From assembly GCA_029210085.1 (NCBI GenBank), contig JARGPP010000013.1:164719-228718 (forward strand): a stretch of 64,000 nt of DNA, read 5' to 3'. Made by a program: the position numbers and the translations under genes. Positions 8,236 through 16,538 of this stretch are shown piece by piece (positions within the stretch are counted from its first letter, which is position 1; the number at the start of each line of letters is the position of its first letter). Below the pieces are notes generated by a model, which worked only from the letters and a program-made list of their open reading frames with translations, had not been told where the DNA came from and did no database searches. The DNA is from Legionellaceae bacterium. GTDB taxonomy: Bacteria > Pseudomonadota > Gammaproteobacteria > Legionellales > Legionellaceae.

Positions 8236-9360
8236 TTATGATAAGTCAGACAAAACATCTTTCGCTGAAACATATTCATAGTCTAAATCACGTGCAACGG
8301 CTTCATGCGTAATTTTTCCTTGATGTACGTTCAAGCCAGCTAGTAAATGTGGATCACTTAATAATGCGACTTTTAAACCTTTTGTCACCAAATTAAGAAT
8401 AAAGGGCAATGTTGCATTATTTAAAGCAAACGTTGAAGTACGTGGTACAGCACCTGGCATATTGGTTACACAGTAATGCACAACACCTTCTTCGACATAG
8501 GTTGGTTCTTCGTGTGTTGTTGAGCGACTTGTTTCAAAACATCCCCCCTGATCAATCGCAACATCAACCATAACAGAACCTGGTCGCATGGCTTTTAACA
8601 TATCGCGTGTCACTAAGCGTGGTGCGGCGGCACCCGGCACTAATACAGCCCCTATCACCAAATCAGCATCTGTTACATACTGTTCTAACGTTTCTGCTGT
8701 CGAATAAATTGTATTTAATTTCGAACCAAATTGAAAATCAAGAACTCGTAAACGCGATAAAGATCTATCCAAAACAGTCACACGTGCTTCCATGCCCATC
8801 GCCATTCGAGCAGCATTTGTACCCACAACGCCTCCACCAATGACAACAACATTAGCCGGAGAAACGCCAGGCACCCCACCCAGTAGAATACCTGATCCAC
8901 CTTCTACCATTTCTAAGCAATGCGCACCTGCTTGAATTGACATCCGCCCAGCCACTTGTGACATCGGGGTTAATAAAGGTAATCCACCTCCAGCCTCCGT
9001 GACGGTTTCATAAGCAATCGCGCTCACGCCTGATTCTTTTAACAATCGTGTTTGCATCGGGTCGGGCGCTAAATGTAAATATGTAAATAAGATTTGCCCT
9101 TCTCGCAAACGCCTACATTCACTGGGTTGTGGCTCTTTCACTTTAATCACTAAGTCAGCACGAGCAAATATCTCATCCGCGGTATCTACTAAAACAGCAC
9201 CTGCTGCTACGTAGGCTGCATCTGTGATGCCAATGCCATTACCGGCATTTCTCTCAACAATCACTTCACTACCCGCACGTATGATTTCACGAACACTTGC
9301 TGGAACCAAACCAACACGTGCTTCTTGTGCCTTAATTTCCTTTGGAACACCAACTAACAT
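8236..9360 (-). CDS. ald: Alanine dehydrogenase
   Basis: NAD-dependent enzyme interconverting L-alanine and pyruvate plus ammonia. The 374 residues match the family length. Motifs are [20 protein letters not shown], the catalytic Lys in VIKVKEPQ, the catalytic His in YLHLAPD, the nucleotide-binding [17 protein letters not shown], the Asp-containing [10 protein letters not shown], the [11 protein letters not shown] block and [13 protein letters not shown]. It begins 3 bases after the etfA stop, so it is very probably cotranscribed with etfBA, linking alanine catabolism to electron-transfer flavoprotein expression. Confidence 0.97.
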   Translation of the reverse strand: MLVGVPKEIKAQEARVGLVPASVREIIRAGSEVIVERNAGNGIGITDAAYVAAGAVLVDTADEIFARADLVIKVKEPQPSECRRLREGQILFTYLHLAPDPMQTRLLKESGVSAIAYETVTEAGGGLPLLTPMSQVAGRMSIQAGAHCLEMVEGGSGILLGGVPGVSPANVVVIGGGVVGTNAARMAMGMEARVTVLDRSLSRLRVLDFQFGSKLNTIYSTAETLEQYVTDADLVIGAVLVPGAAAPRLVTRDMLKAMRPGSVMVDVAIDQGGCFETSRSTTHEEPTYVEEGVVHYCVTNMPGAVPRTSTFALNNATLPFILNLVTKGLKVALLSDPHLLAGLNVHQGKITHEAVARDLDYEYVSAKDVLSDLS

Positions 9361-9363
9361 TTT

Positions 9364-10299
9364 CTACCCCTTAAGCATTTCTATGAATTCAGGGACTATC
9401 TTAAAGAGATCCCCAACGAGCGCATAATCTGCAATTTGAAAAATAGGTGCATCTTCATCTTTGTTAATAGCAACAATCACACCTGCATCTTTAATTCCTG
9501 CTAAATGCTGTACCGCACCTGAAATACCGACTGCAATATACAAACGAGGCGCTACAATTTTTCCTGTTTGCCCTACTTGATGATCATTTGAAATAAAACC
9601 GGCGTCTACTGCTGCGCGTGATGCACCCACTGCAGCTCCTAAGCTATCCGCTAAATCTTCAATTAATTTAAATTGCTCCTTACTTTGAAGCCCTCGTCCG
9701 CCTGAAACAACACGCTTTGCAGCTGTTAATTCTGGACGTGTTGACTCAGGCTTTGAAGCATTAATAAATTGTGTGTTTTCTGATTCAAATGCACAGTCTA
9801 ATGTTTCAACTTGGCAAGATGCTTGCTCATGGGTAACCGCATCAAATGCAGTAGTTCTAATGCTCAAGACTTTTAGTTTATCTAAAACACGAATGGTTTC
9901 AATGGCATTCCCAGCATAAATAGGATGCTCAAATGTTTCCTTACCTATGATTTGTGTCACATCTGAAACTTGTACCACATCTTGCAATGCTGCAACACGT
10001 GGTAATATATCTTTACCAAATGTTGTTGCGGGTGCTAATAACACATCAATATTTTCTAATTGTGTATTGACCAATAAACTTAAGTTTTCTGCACATGCAT
10101 GCGTATAACAAGCAGCATCGACTAAACGTACCTGACTCACGCCAGAGAGCTTTGACACTTCATCTGCAACTGTACGACATCCATACCCAGCAACCAATAC
10201 AATCACATCACTTTCAAACAATGCTGCAGCACTCAATACATGTGCTGTTGCAGGATGAAGTTGTTGATTATCATGTTCGGCTAAAACTAAAACACTCAT
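9364..10299 (-). CDS. etfA: Electron transfer flavoprotein alpha subunit
   Basis: Carries the FAD of the ETF heterodimer that accepts electrons from acyl-CoA and other dehydrogenases. The 311 residues are the usual length. The C-terminal FAD domain is clear: [31 protein letters not shown], the [21 protein letters not shown] block in pieces, and [23 protein letters not shown]. It lies 14 bases after etfB. No ETF-quinone oxidoreductase lies in this window. The fatty-acid oxidation pair at 40-43.4 kb is a likely functional partner. Confidence 0.96.
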   Translation of the reverse strand: MSVLVLAEHDNQQLHPATAHVLSAAALFESDVIVLVAGYGCRTVADEVSKLSGVSQVRLVDAACYTHACAENLSLLVNTQLENIDVLLAPATTFGKDILPRVAALQDVVQVSDVTQIIGKETFEHPIYAGNAIETIRVLDKLKVLSIRTTAFDAVTHEQASCQVETLDCAFESENTQFINASKPESTRPELTAAKRVVSGGRGLQSKEQFKLIEDLADSLGAAVGASRAAVDAGFISNDHQVGQTGKIVAPRLYIAVGISGAVQHLAGIKDAGVIVAINKDEDAPIFQIADYALVGDLFKIVPEFIEMLKG

Positions 10300-10313
10300 A
10301 CCCCTTCTCCCTT

Positions 10314-11069
10314 TTAAAGCACTTTTGCCTCTTCGCGTAATTTGCTAATCAATTCTTCGATAGATGCAACTTGAACACCTGCCTTCCTTGCAGCTGGAGG
10401 CTTAACGGATACAATTTCTGTATGCTGTTTTAAATCCAGGTTTAAATCTGCCAGAGCAATTTTATTCAAAGGCTTTTGCTTAGCCTTCATAATATTGGGT
10501 AAACTTGCATAACGCGGCTCATTAAGCCTTAAATCTGTGCTCACAACTGCTGGCAAGTTTATCATTATCGTTTCAAGCCCTGCATCTACCTCGCGTGTAA
10601 CCGTCAACTTTTCATCCGAACACGTGATTGATGATGCAAAAGTAGCCTGTGGCCAGCCCAGTAATGCTGCGAGCATTTGAGGTGTTTGATTATTATCTCC
10701 ATCAATCGCTTGCTTGCCCATCAGCACTAAATCAGGTGATTCTTGTTCAACAATGGCTTTTAAAATTTTTGCAATATGAAGAGCACCATGTGTTGCATCT
10801 GTTTCAACCAAAATACTGCGGTGTGCTCCAAGTGCCAACGCATGTCTTAGTGTTTCCTGACATACAGCCGAGCCCACTGTTACAACAATCACTTCATCTG
10901 CGACTTGCTTTTCAACCAAGCGTAATGCTTCTTCAACTGCAATTTCATCAAAAGGATTCATTGCATGCTTAACATGCTCTGTTTCTACACCTTCATGATT
11001 AGGTTTTACATGTATTTTAACGTATGGGTCAATCACACGTTTAACAGCCACTAAAATCTTCATTGACAT
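10314..11069 (-). CDS. etfB: Electron transfer flavoprotein beta subunit
   Basis: AMP-binding partner of EtfA. The 251 residues start MSMKILVAVKRVIDP (an ATG two codons later is also possible), preceded by an AAGGA site. Typical segments are MNPFDEIAVEEALRL, the LVLMGKQAIDGDNNQTPQMLAALLGWPQATFAS block in pieces, and DLRLNEPRYASLPNIMKAKQKP, the loop preceding the recognition region. First gene of the etfB-etfA-ald unit. Confidence 0.96.
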   Translation of the reverse strand: MSMKILVAVKRVIDPYVKIHVKPNHEGVETEHVKHAMNPFDEIAVEEALRLVEKQVADEVIVVTVGSAVCQETLRHALALGAHRSILVETDATHGALHIAKILKAIVEQESPDLVLMGKQAIDGDNNQTPQMLAALLGWPQATFASSITCSDEKLTVTREVDAGLETIMINLPAVVSTDLRLNEPRYASLPNIMKAKQKPLNKIALADLNLDLKQHTEIVSVKPPAARKAGVQVASIEELISKLREEAKVL

Positions 11070-11149
11070 AAAATTCGTCCTTCTTTACATCGCAAAATCA
11101 AGACGAGCATCTTGCCAGAGATAGCTAAAAGTCGTCAACTTATTCCTCA

Positions 11150-11599
11150 TTAATTCGTCACTTGCCAAGAACCATCAGCCTTTCGACATGCTTTGCCATA
11201 AATCTGTTCTTGTTTACCACCAATATTGGCGTACGTTGTATATTCTCGGCAAGGTTGATCATGACGATAATATGTGCGTGTTGGCGTGACACGATATCGA
11301 TTGCCTGAATCTGGATTTTTCCAACTGACAGGCTTGCCTGTGGGTGAGTTTTCTAATGCACGCTGCACTTCAAGTTGATCCTGCTTATCCATATGCTGTC
11401 CTATTTTCCCACCTAAAACAGCACCAATAAATGCCCCCGTTGCTGCAGCTGCAACTTGCCCTGAGCCACTCCCCACTTGACTCCCCAACAAACCGCCTGC
11501 AACACCTCCTGCAACCATGCCAACGCCTTCATTGGTCACAGGAATACACGCTGTAAGCGCCATCAAACTCATCATCCCTAAATAATTGATCTTACGCAT
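11150..11599 (-). CDS. Glycine-zipper surface lipoprotein (17-kDa antigen type)
   Basis: Outer-membrane lipoprotein of 149 residues. The signal sequence MRKINYLGMMSLMALTAC ends in a lipobox (ALTAC, Cys about residue 18). It is followed by a glycine-zipper segment (GMVAGGVAGGLLGSQVGSG and AAATGAFIGAVLGGKIGQHM), then a C-terminal domain with SGNRYRVTPTRTYY, CREYTTYANIGGK and GKACRKADGSWQV. This is the layout of the Rickettsia 17-kDa antigen family. Monocistronic between etfB and alr. Confidence 0.85.
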   Translation of the reverse strand: MRKINYLGMMSLMALTACIPVTNEGVGMVAGGVAGGLLGSQVGSGSGQVAAAATGAFIGAVLGGKIGQHMDKQDQLEVQRALENSPTGKPVSWKNPDSGNRYRVTPTRTYYRHDQPCREYTTYANIGGKQEQIYGKACRKADGSWQVTN

Positions 11600-11614
11600 T
11601 ATTGATTACTCCTT

Positions 11615-12703
11615 TTAAACAATTACAGCTTGCGCACGCACACGTGGAGATACCTGACAAATTAACTCATAGCCAATCGTTCCAGCTGAATGTGCTATAC
11701 GCTCTACAGGAAGATTCTCTCCCCAAAGCTCTACACGACTACCGAGTTCTATTTCTGGATAATCCGTTAAATCAACGGTTAACATATCCATTGAAATACG
11801 ACCTACAATCGGCACATAATGTCCATTAATATACACGGGTGTGTCTGCTGAAATATGTCGTGGATATCCATCACCATACCCAGCTGCCACAACGCCAATC
11901 CGTGACAAGCGTGAAGCTTCCCAAGTTGCACCATAGCCAATCCGCTCACCTTTGGCATAAGTATGGATAGCCGTTAAAGCTGAAACAAACTGCATGGCCG
12001 GTTTTAAACCTATACTTTCACCCTCTTTTTCAAAAAAAGGAGACACCCCATATAACATAATACCAGGGCGAACAGCATCTAAAAGCAATTCGGGTATCGA
12101 AAGAATGGCCGCTGAATTACCAATGCTTCTTGTGAATATTCCCTCTGATGATAAACGAAGATGTTGAAATGTCTCATATTGCATATGATTTGTTATGCTT
12201 TCAGGGGTATCAGCCGATGAAAAGTGGGTCATTACACCAATATTATCTTGGACCCAAGCACACGTTTGAAGCGCCGAAATCACATCTACACATTCATCAG
12301 GCATAAATCCTAAACGATGCATACCAGTATCAACTTTCACCCAAACACGAATAGGCTTATCTAGCTTGGCTTTTAAAATCCATTGCAGCTGTTCTTTTTG
12401 ATGCACAACCACTTCAAAGTGATTCTGTGCTAAAGAAAAGAGCTCATCTTCTGTAAAAACACCCTGAAATAAAATGCACGGTTTCTGAGTATATTGGCGA
12501 ACATGCCTTGCTTCTTCAAGACATGCAACACCAAATGCATCCACTGATAAATCAAGGATAGGCACAACGGCTGAAATTCCACAACCATAAGCATCAGCCT
12601 TTACCATAGCGATAATTTGTTTACCGGGCACATACGCCTTGACCTGCGCTATGTTATGACAAATAGATCCCTTATCAACCTCTATACGTGTCGGCCTGGT
12701 CAT
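11615..12703 (-). CDS. alr: Alanine racemase
   Basis: PLP enzyme making D-alanine for peptidoglycan. 362 residues, normal length. The PLP lysine is in MVKADAYGCG (about residue 34). WVKVDTGMHRLGF follows, and the catalytic tyrosine is in GERIGYGATWEA. GYGDGYPRH and GRISMDMLTVDL complete the set. The start overlaps the dnaB end by 29 bases, the common gammaproteobacterial dnaB-alr pair. Confidence 0.96.
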   Translation of the reverse strand: MTRPTRIEVDKGSICHNIAQVKAYVPGKQIIAMVKADAYGCGISAVVPILDLSVDAFGVACLEEARHVRQYTQKPCILFQGVFTEDELFSLAQNHFEVVVHQKEQLQWILKAKLDKPIRVWVKVDTGMHRLGFMPDECVDVISALQTCAWVQDNIGVMTHFSSADTPESITNHMQYETFQHLRLSSEGIFTRSIGNSAAILSIPELLLDAVRPGIMLYGVSPFFEKEGESIGLKPAMQFVSALTAIHTYAKGERIGYGATWEASRLSRIGVVAAGYGDGYPRHISADTPVYINGHYVPIVGRISMDMLTVDLTDYPEIELGSRVELWGENLPVERIAHSAGTIGYELICQVSPRVRAQAVIV

Positions 12704-14093
12704 GGTTAGTACCTCCTTGAGATTGATAACCCTGAAACGCTAAATCTTCAAACCGTGTGTACTGTCCTAAAAACGCCACACGTACTTTTCCAATCGGACC
12801 ATTTCTTTGTTTCGCTATAATAATCTCGGCACTGCCTTTGTCCGGACTTTCTTCATTGTATACTTCGTCACGATAAATAAAACAAATTAAATCCGCATCC
12901 TGCTCAATGGCCCCAGACTCTCGCAAATCAGACATCACAGGTCTTTTATCTTGCCGCTGCTCGAGGCTTCGATTAAGCTGTGACAACGCAATAACAGGTA
13001 CTTTTAATTCTTTCGCTAAAGCTTTTAAACTACGCGAAATCTCAGAAATTTCGGCCGCACGGTTATCTGCACGAAACCCTGGTACCTTCATTAGCTGCAA
13101 ATAATCGATAACGATTAAACCAAGCTGGCCTTGTTCTTTCACCAGCCGCCGTGCTCGTGCACGTAATTCAGCCGGACTCAACGATGGTGAATCATCTACA
13201 TATAAATTGGCTTCTGATAACATATGTACCGTTGAAGTGACGCGTGACCAATCATCATCATCAAGCTTACCTGTCCGAATACGATTTTGATCAATTCGCC
13301 CCAAAGATGACATCATCCGCATCGCAAGTGAGTCAGCCGGCATCTCCATTGAAAATACCAAAACTGGCTTTTGTACTTCAAGTGCGGCATGCTCTGCAAT
13401 ATTCATCACCAAACTGGTTTTACCCATCGACGGGCGCCCCGCAACAATCACTAAATCAGCTTCTTGCAACCCCGACGTCAAATTATCTAAATCGGTTAGT
13501 CCTGTTGGCAGGCCTGTAATCGCACTACCCTGATGAAATAAAGCATCAATTTTTTCAACTGCACGCACTACAACCGATCGCATCGCTTCAGGACCACCCT
13601 CAGGTGCTGTCTGCTCAGCAATAGCAAACACGCGTGTTTCTGCAAAATCCAGCAAATCAGAGACTTCTCGCTCACCGGGTTGGTAAGCTGCATCTGCGAT
13701 TTCACCCGCCACACCAATTAGCTGTCGCTGAACTGATTTTTCACGAACAATATCAGCATAAGCAGCAACATTGGCAACACTCGGTGTATTATTGGCAAGT
13801 TCAAATAAATAAGCCTCACCGCCTGCTGCATCAGACTGACCACTTGATTGAAGACCATCAAGAACCGTTACCACATCAAAAGGTTGATTTTTAGCCACTA
13901 AGTTTGCAATACATTGAAACAACAAACGATGTTCCGTCCGATAGAAATCAGTATCACAAAGTTTATGACCAATTTTATCCCACACCTGGTTATCAAGCAT
14001 TAATCCACCCAAAATTGCTTGTTCAGCTTCCACTGAGTGCGGAGGACTTTTCAATACACCCGATGTTTGTTGTCGTATTTTGGTTTCTGCCAT
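12675..14093 (-). CDS. dnaB: Replicative DNA helicase DnaB
   Basis: Hexameric 5'-3' helicase of the replication fork. 472 residues, normal length. The N-terminal domain starts PPHSVEAEQAILGGLMLDN and includes RTEHRLLFQCI; the linker contains GLPTGLTDLDNLTSGLQ. RecA-like motifs are GRPSMGKTSLVMNIAEH (Walker A), FSMEMPADSLAMRM, LIVIDYLQLM (Walker B), SRSLKALAKELKVPV, the LSQLNRSLEQRQDKRP loop and ESGAIEQDADLI. No intein is present. It heads the dnaB-alr unit. Confidence 0.98.
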   Translation of the reverse strand: MAETKIRQQTSGVLKSPPHSVEAEQAILGGLMLDNQVWDKIGHKLCDTDFYRTEHRLLFQCIANLVAKNQPFDVVTVLDGLQSSGQSDAAGGEAYLFELANNTPSVANVAAYADIVREKSVQRQLIGVAGEIADAAYQPGEREVSDLLDFAETRVFAIAEQTAPEGGPEAMRSVVVRAVEKIDALFHQGSAITGLPTGLTDLDNLTSGLQEADLVIVAGRPSMGKTSLVMNIAEHAALEVQKPVLVFSMEMPADSLAMRMMSSLGRIDQNRIRTGKLDDDDWSRVTSTVHMLSEANLYVDDSPSLSPAELRARARRLVKEQGQLGLIVIDYLQLMKVPGFRADNRAAEISEISRSLKALAKELKVPVIALSQLNRSLEQRQDKRPVMSDLRESGAIEQDADLICFIYRDEVYNEESPDKGSAEIIIAKQRNGPIGKVRVAFLGQYTRFEDLAFQGYQSQGGTNHDQADTYRG

Positions 14094-14323
14094 AATTTTA
14101 AATTCACCAGCCGAAAAAGAGCTATATTGTAGCGCGTTTTATACCCACTCTTATACCCTTAAACTAAAGGAGTGAATGAGTCTTGTGTACTGCTTCCCTC
14201 GACAACACAAGATAAATCTTTCAAACCACCAAAAAATCTCATTTTTACTGCAGTAATTGGGTCGTTAATGCTACTCTGCCCCACTTCGTCCATTAAAACT
14301 CAATCATTCAAAGAGTATATCGC

Positions 14324-14815
14324 ATGAAACCTCTCACACAATTTAAATTTATGTTATGGGCTTTTGGAAAAACAAAAGTTCCTTTAATTAGCTATGTAAA
14401 GCCTAAACTTCTTTTCATTAATGATGAAAAGATTATCATTAAACTTCCCTGCCGTCGGCGTAATAAAAATCACCTAAACTCAATGTACTTTGGTGCATTA
14501 GCTGTCGGTGCTGATCTTGCAGGTGGTTTTCATGGTTTATACCACGCAAAAAAAAGTGGTTTAAATATTTCTTTAGCCTTCAAATCTTTTCAGGCCAATT
14601 TTATACGTCGTCCTGAAGCAGATGTATATTTTGTGAGTCAAATGGGGCAAACAGTACAAACCATGATAGCTGAATCAAAAAAAGAAGGGCATCGTGTTAA
14701 TCGGCCAATTGACGTCAAAGCATATGTCGATTATCCTGATGCACCCCAAGAAGTAGCGAACTTTAGCTTAGAGTTATCTTTAAAAGTGATATCAAAAGCA
14801 CCTGCACATGCTTAG
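14324..14815 (+). CDS. DUF4442-type hotdog-fold protein (thioesterase-like)
   Basis: Cytoplasmic protein of 163 residues resembling the PaaI-like DUF4442 family: early KTKVPLISYVKPKL, then CRRRNKNHLNSMYFGALAVGADLAGGF, where N-H-L-N-S-M-Y-F-G-A is the family signature of the hotdog central helix, and SFQANFIRRPEADVYFV. Members are assumed to be acyl-CoA thioesterases, but the substrate is not evident. It ends tail-to-tail with the kinase gene, overlapping by 4 bases. Confidence 0.8.
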   Translation: MKPLTQFKFMLWAFGKTKVPLISYVKPKLLFINDEKIIIKLPCRRRNKNHLNSMYFGALAVGADLAGGFHGLYHAKKSGLNISLAFKSFQANFIRRPEADVYFVSQMGQTVQTMIAESKKEGHRVNRPIDVKAYVDYPDAPQEVANFSLELSLKVISKAPAHA

Positions 14816-15798
14816 ACACCAAGGGTCCTACTCTCTGGAACACTTATTGGTGCAGATGGCGTGGCTATCGCATCAAAAAACCGTGGATAAGGTACTGTAT
14901 TTGAACGAATACCTTGATGATGAGGTGGCCAAAGATGTGCTGTTCCTGATGGCAGCTTTAAACCATATTCTCTGACTCTGGCCTTATCGTCTAAAAGCAT
15001 CGTGCCAATATCTTTTGTGGTAGGTCGTTTATTGGGGATTTCTGATAAACATGCTTGAATCACAGAGGCTAATAACAAAGAAGTTTCTTGAGGTATCTCA
15101 TAATGAGTACAATCATCTCTTACATATTGTATTAACTCCCGCATCGATAAGTGCTTTATCCAAGGCTCCCTATAAGCTAACTTTTTAGAAACGAGCTCCA
15201 GTAACAACCGTCCAAATGCGTAAATATCTGTATTAACGTCATAAAAATAAACATGACTTCTCATAAGGTATGCATCCATCAGTTCTGGAGCAATGCCTGT
15301 TATAGACCCTAAAAAAGTATTATCATGTTTAGCCTTTGATACAACAGAAAAACCAAAGTCTGATATTTTTGCCATACCTGTGGCTGTTAACAAAATATTT
15401 TCAGGTTTTAAATCTCGATGCAAAATATCTTGCTGATGTAAATAGGTTAGTCCTCTCAATATACCTTCAAAGATTGAACGCGTATTTACCTGATTCAGAC
15501 GTGTCGGATGTTGCGAAATAAAATGCTTTAAAGATTTCCCTGGCATTAATTCTAGCACCAGATAAATATGGTTTGGTTTTTCAATCACTGATAATAAAAG
15601 CACAATATTTGGATGAGCCAATTGAGCATGCAATTTAAATTCAGATTGAACCCAATGATATTCTAATGTACCAACACAGCACGCCACTCTTTTAATCGCA
15701 ACAGAACACCCATCCGCAAGGCCTAATTTCACTTTTGAAAAACTGCCTACCCCTATTGTTGGACCTACAACCTTCAATTGATTAAATTTTACGAGCAT
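14812..15798 (-). CDS. Eukaryotic-type Ser/Thr protein kinase
   Basis: A soluble 328-residue protein that is almost entirely one Hanks-type kinase domain. The glycine loop GVGSFSKVKLG spans residues 16-26, the ATP lysine is in VAIKR (Lys36), the alpha-C Glu about residue 53, the catalytic loop HRDLKPEN at 127-134 (Asp129), DFG at 147-149, and APE at 170-172. All key residues are present, so activity is expected. No membrane segment, PASTA or other sensor domain follows; the last 60 residues are proline-rich and unassigned. This differs from typical bacterial PknB proteins and resembles translocated kinases of intracellular bacteria. That role is inference; no secretion signal can be proven here. 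Confidence 0.9.
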   Translation of the reverse strand: MLVKFNQLKVVGPTIGVGSFSKVKLGLADGCSVAIKRVACCVGTLEYHWVQSEFKLHAQLAHPNIVLLLSVIEKPNHIYLVLELMPGKSLKHFISQHPTRLNQVNTRSIFEGILRGLTYLHQQDILHRDLKPENILLTATGMAKISDFGFSVVSKAKHDNTFLGSITGIAPELMDAYLMRSHVYFYDVNTDIYAFGRLLLELVSKKLAYREPWIKHLSMRELIQYVRDDCTHYEIPQETSLLLASVIQACLSEIPNKRPTTKDIGTMLLDDKARVREYGLKLPSGTAHLWPPHHQGIRSNTVPYPRFFDAIATPSAPISVPESRTLGV

Positions 15799-15842
15799 AT
15801 GGTATAAAAGCCTAACTTATTTGAAATGAAAACTCAAAAATC

Positions 15843-15869
15843 ACTTATCCACATATTCCGTGGATAAGT
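15843..15869. promoter_or_regulatory. Inverted repeat formed by two DnaA-box-like 9-mers
   Basis: ACTTATCCAC (15843-15852) and GTGGATAAGT (15860-15869) form a perfect 10-bp inverted repeat with a 7-base spacer. The left arm contains TTATCCACA (15845-15853), the consensus DnaA box; the right arm holds TTATCCACG on the other strand. It lies between the kinase start and the DUF2147 stop. On the minus strand the hairpin is followed by GATTTTT, so it could instead be a weak terminator of the DUF2147 gene. Confidence 0.45.
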
Positions 15870-15927
15870 ATGTGTGTTACTTGAACATGAAACCTGGTTT
15901 AATATTCAAACCGAGAAAAAATGCTCC

Positions 15928-16377
15928 CTACATATGATTTAGCGATGAACGTTGCCAAATTTGTGTGCGCCCCAAAACAGGCAAACCCACATATCCACGC
16001 ACATATAATTTATTCCCTTTTTGAATCATTTTAACGTGATACACTTTACCCGTTTTAGGATCAAGAATATCACCTCCACTCCAACTTCCATCTTGGTTTT
16101 CTTTTAAACCCCATAAAAAGGTTAATGCTTTAATTGGTTTATTTTTTAATACCCCAGGACATAACTTGCAAATACCAGTATCGCCTGCCTCGGCATATAC
16201 ATGCATAATTTTTCCTGATAATTCATGATGTTCATCTAAACTCAAATACACTTCCGACCGTTTTTTACCTGTTTTATCATCAATTGTTGTCCAGTTTCCT
16301 GCTGGAGATTTTGCCGCAACCGTAGAGATATAACTCACTATTAAGATTGATAATAGCCAAAATTTTTTTATTTTCAT
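15928..16377 (-). CDS. DUF2147 family exported protein
   Basis: 149 residues from the ATG at 16375-16377, preceded by AGGAGTG; the open frame extends to 16467 but the ribosome site and signal peptide fix the start here. Signal peptide: KIKKFWLLSILIVSYISTVAA. The mature domain carries GNWTTIDDKTGKKRSEVYL, ISGKIMH-like LSGKIMHVY, CKLCPG, then GSWSGGDILDPKTGKVY and LYVRGYVGLPVLGRTQIWQR, all typical of DUF2147. Members are periplasmic and functionally unassigned. It is oriented like gpmI but separated from it by 160 bases. Confidence 0.88.
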   Translation of the reverse strand: MKIKKFWLLSILIVSYISTVAAKSPAGNWTTIDDKTGKKRSEVYLSLDEHHELSGKIMHVYAEAGDTGICKLCPGVLKNKPIKALTFLWGLKENQDGSWSGGDILDPKTGKVYHVKMIQKGNKLYVRGYVGLPVLGRTQIWQRSSLNHM

Positions 16378-16538
16378 CAAAGCACTCCTTCTTTCAAAAT
16401 AAGCTGAGAGCATAAGGCATGCTTTAAAGCCTGTCGAGTGCTTTTTTATGGATAAAAAATGTATCACATAAATGTTAATAAAATCGGCCTATTAAAAATA
16501 GATTACATCATCATGACGCTTAGCATGCATCCATTAAA

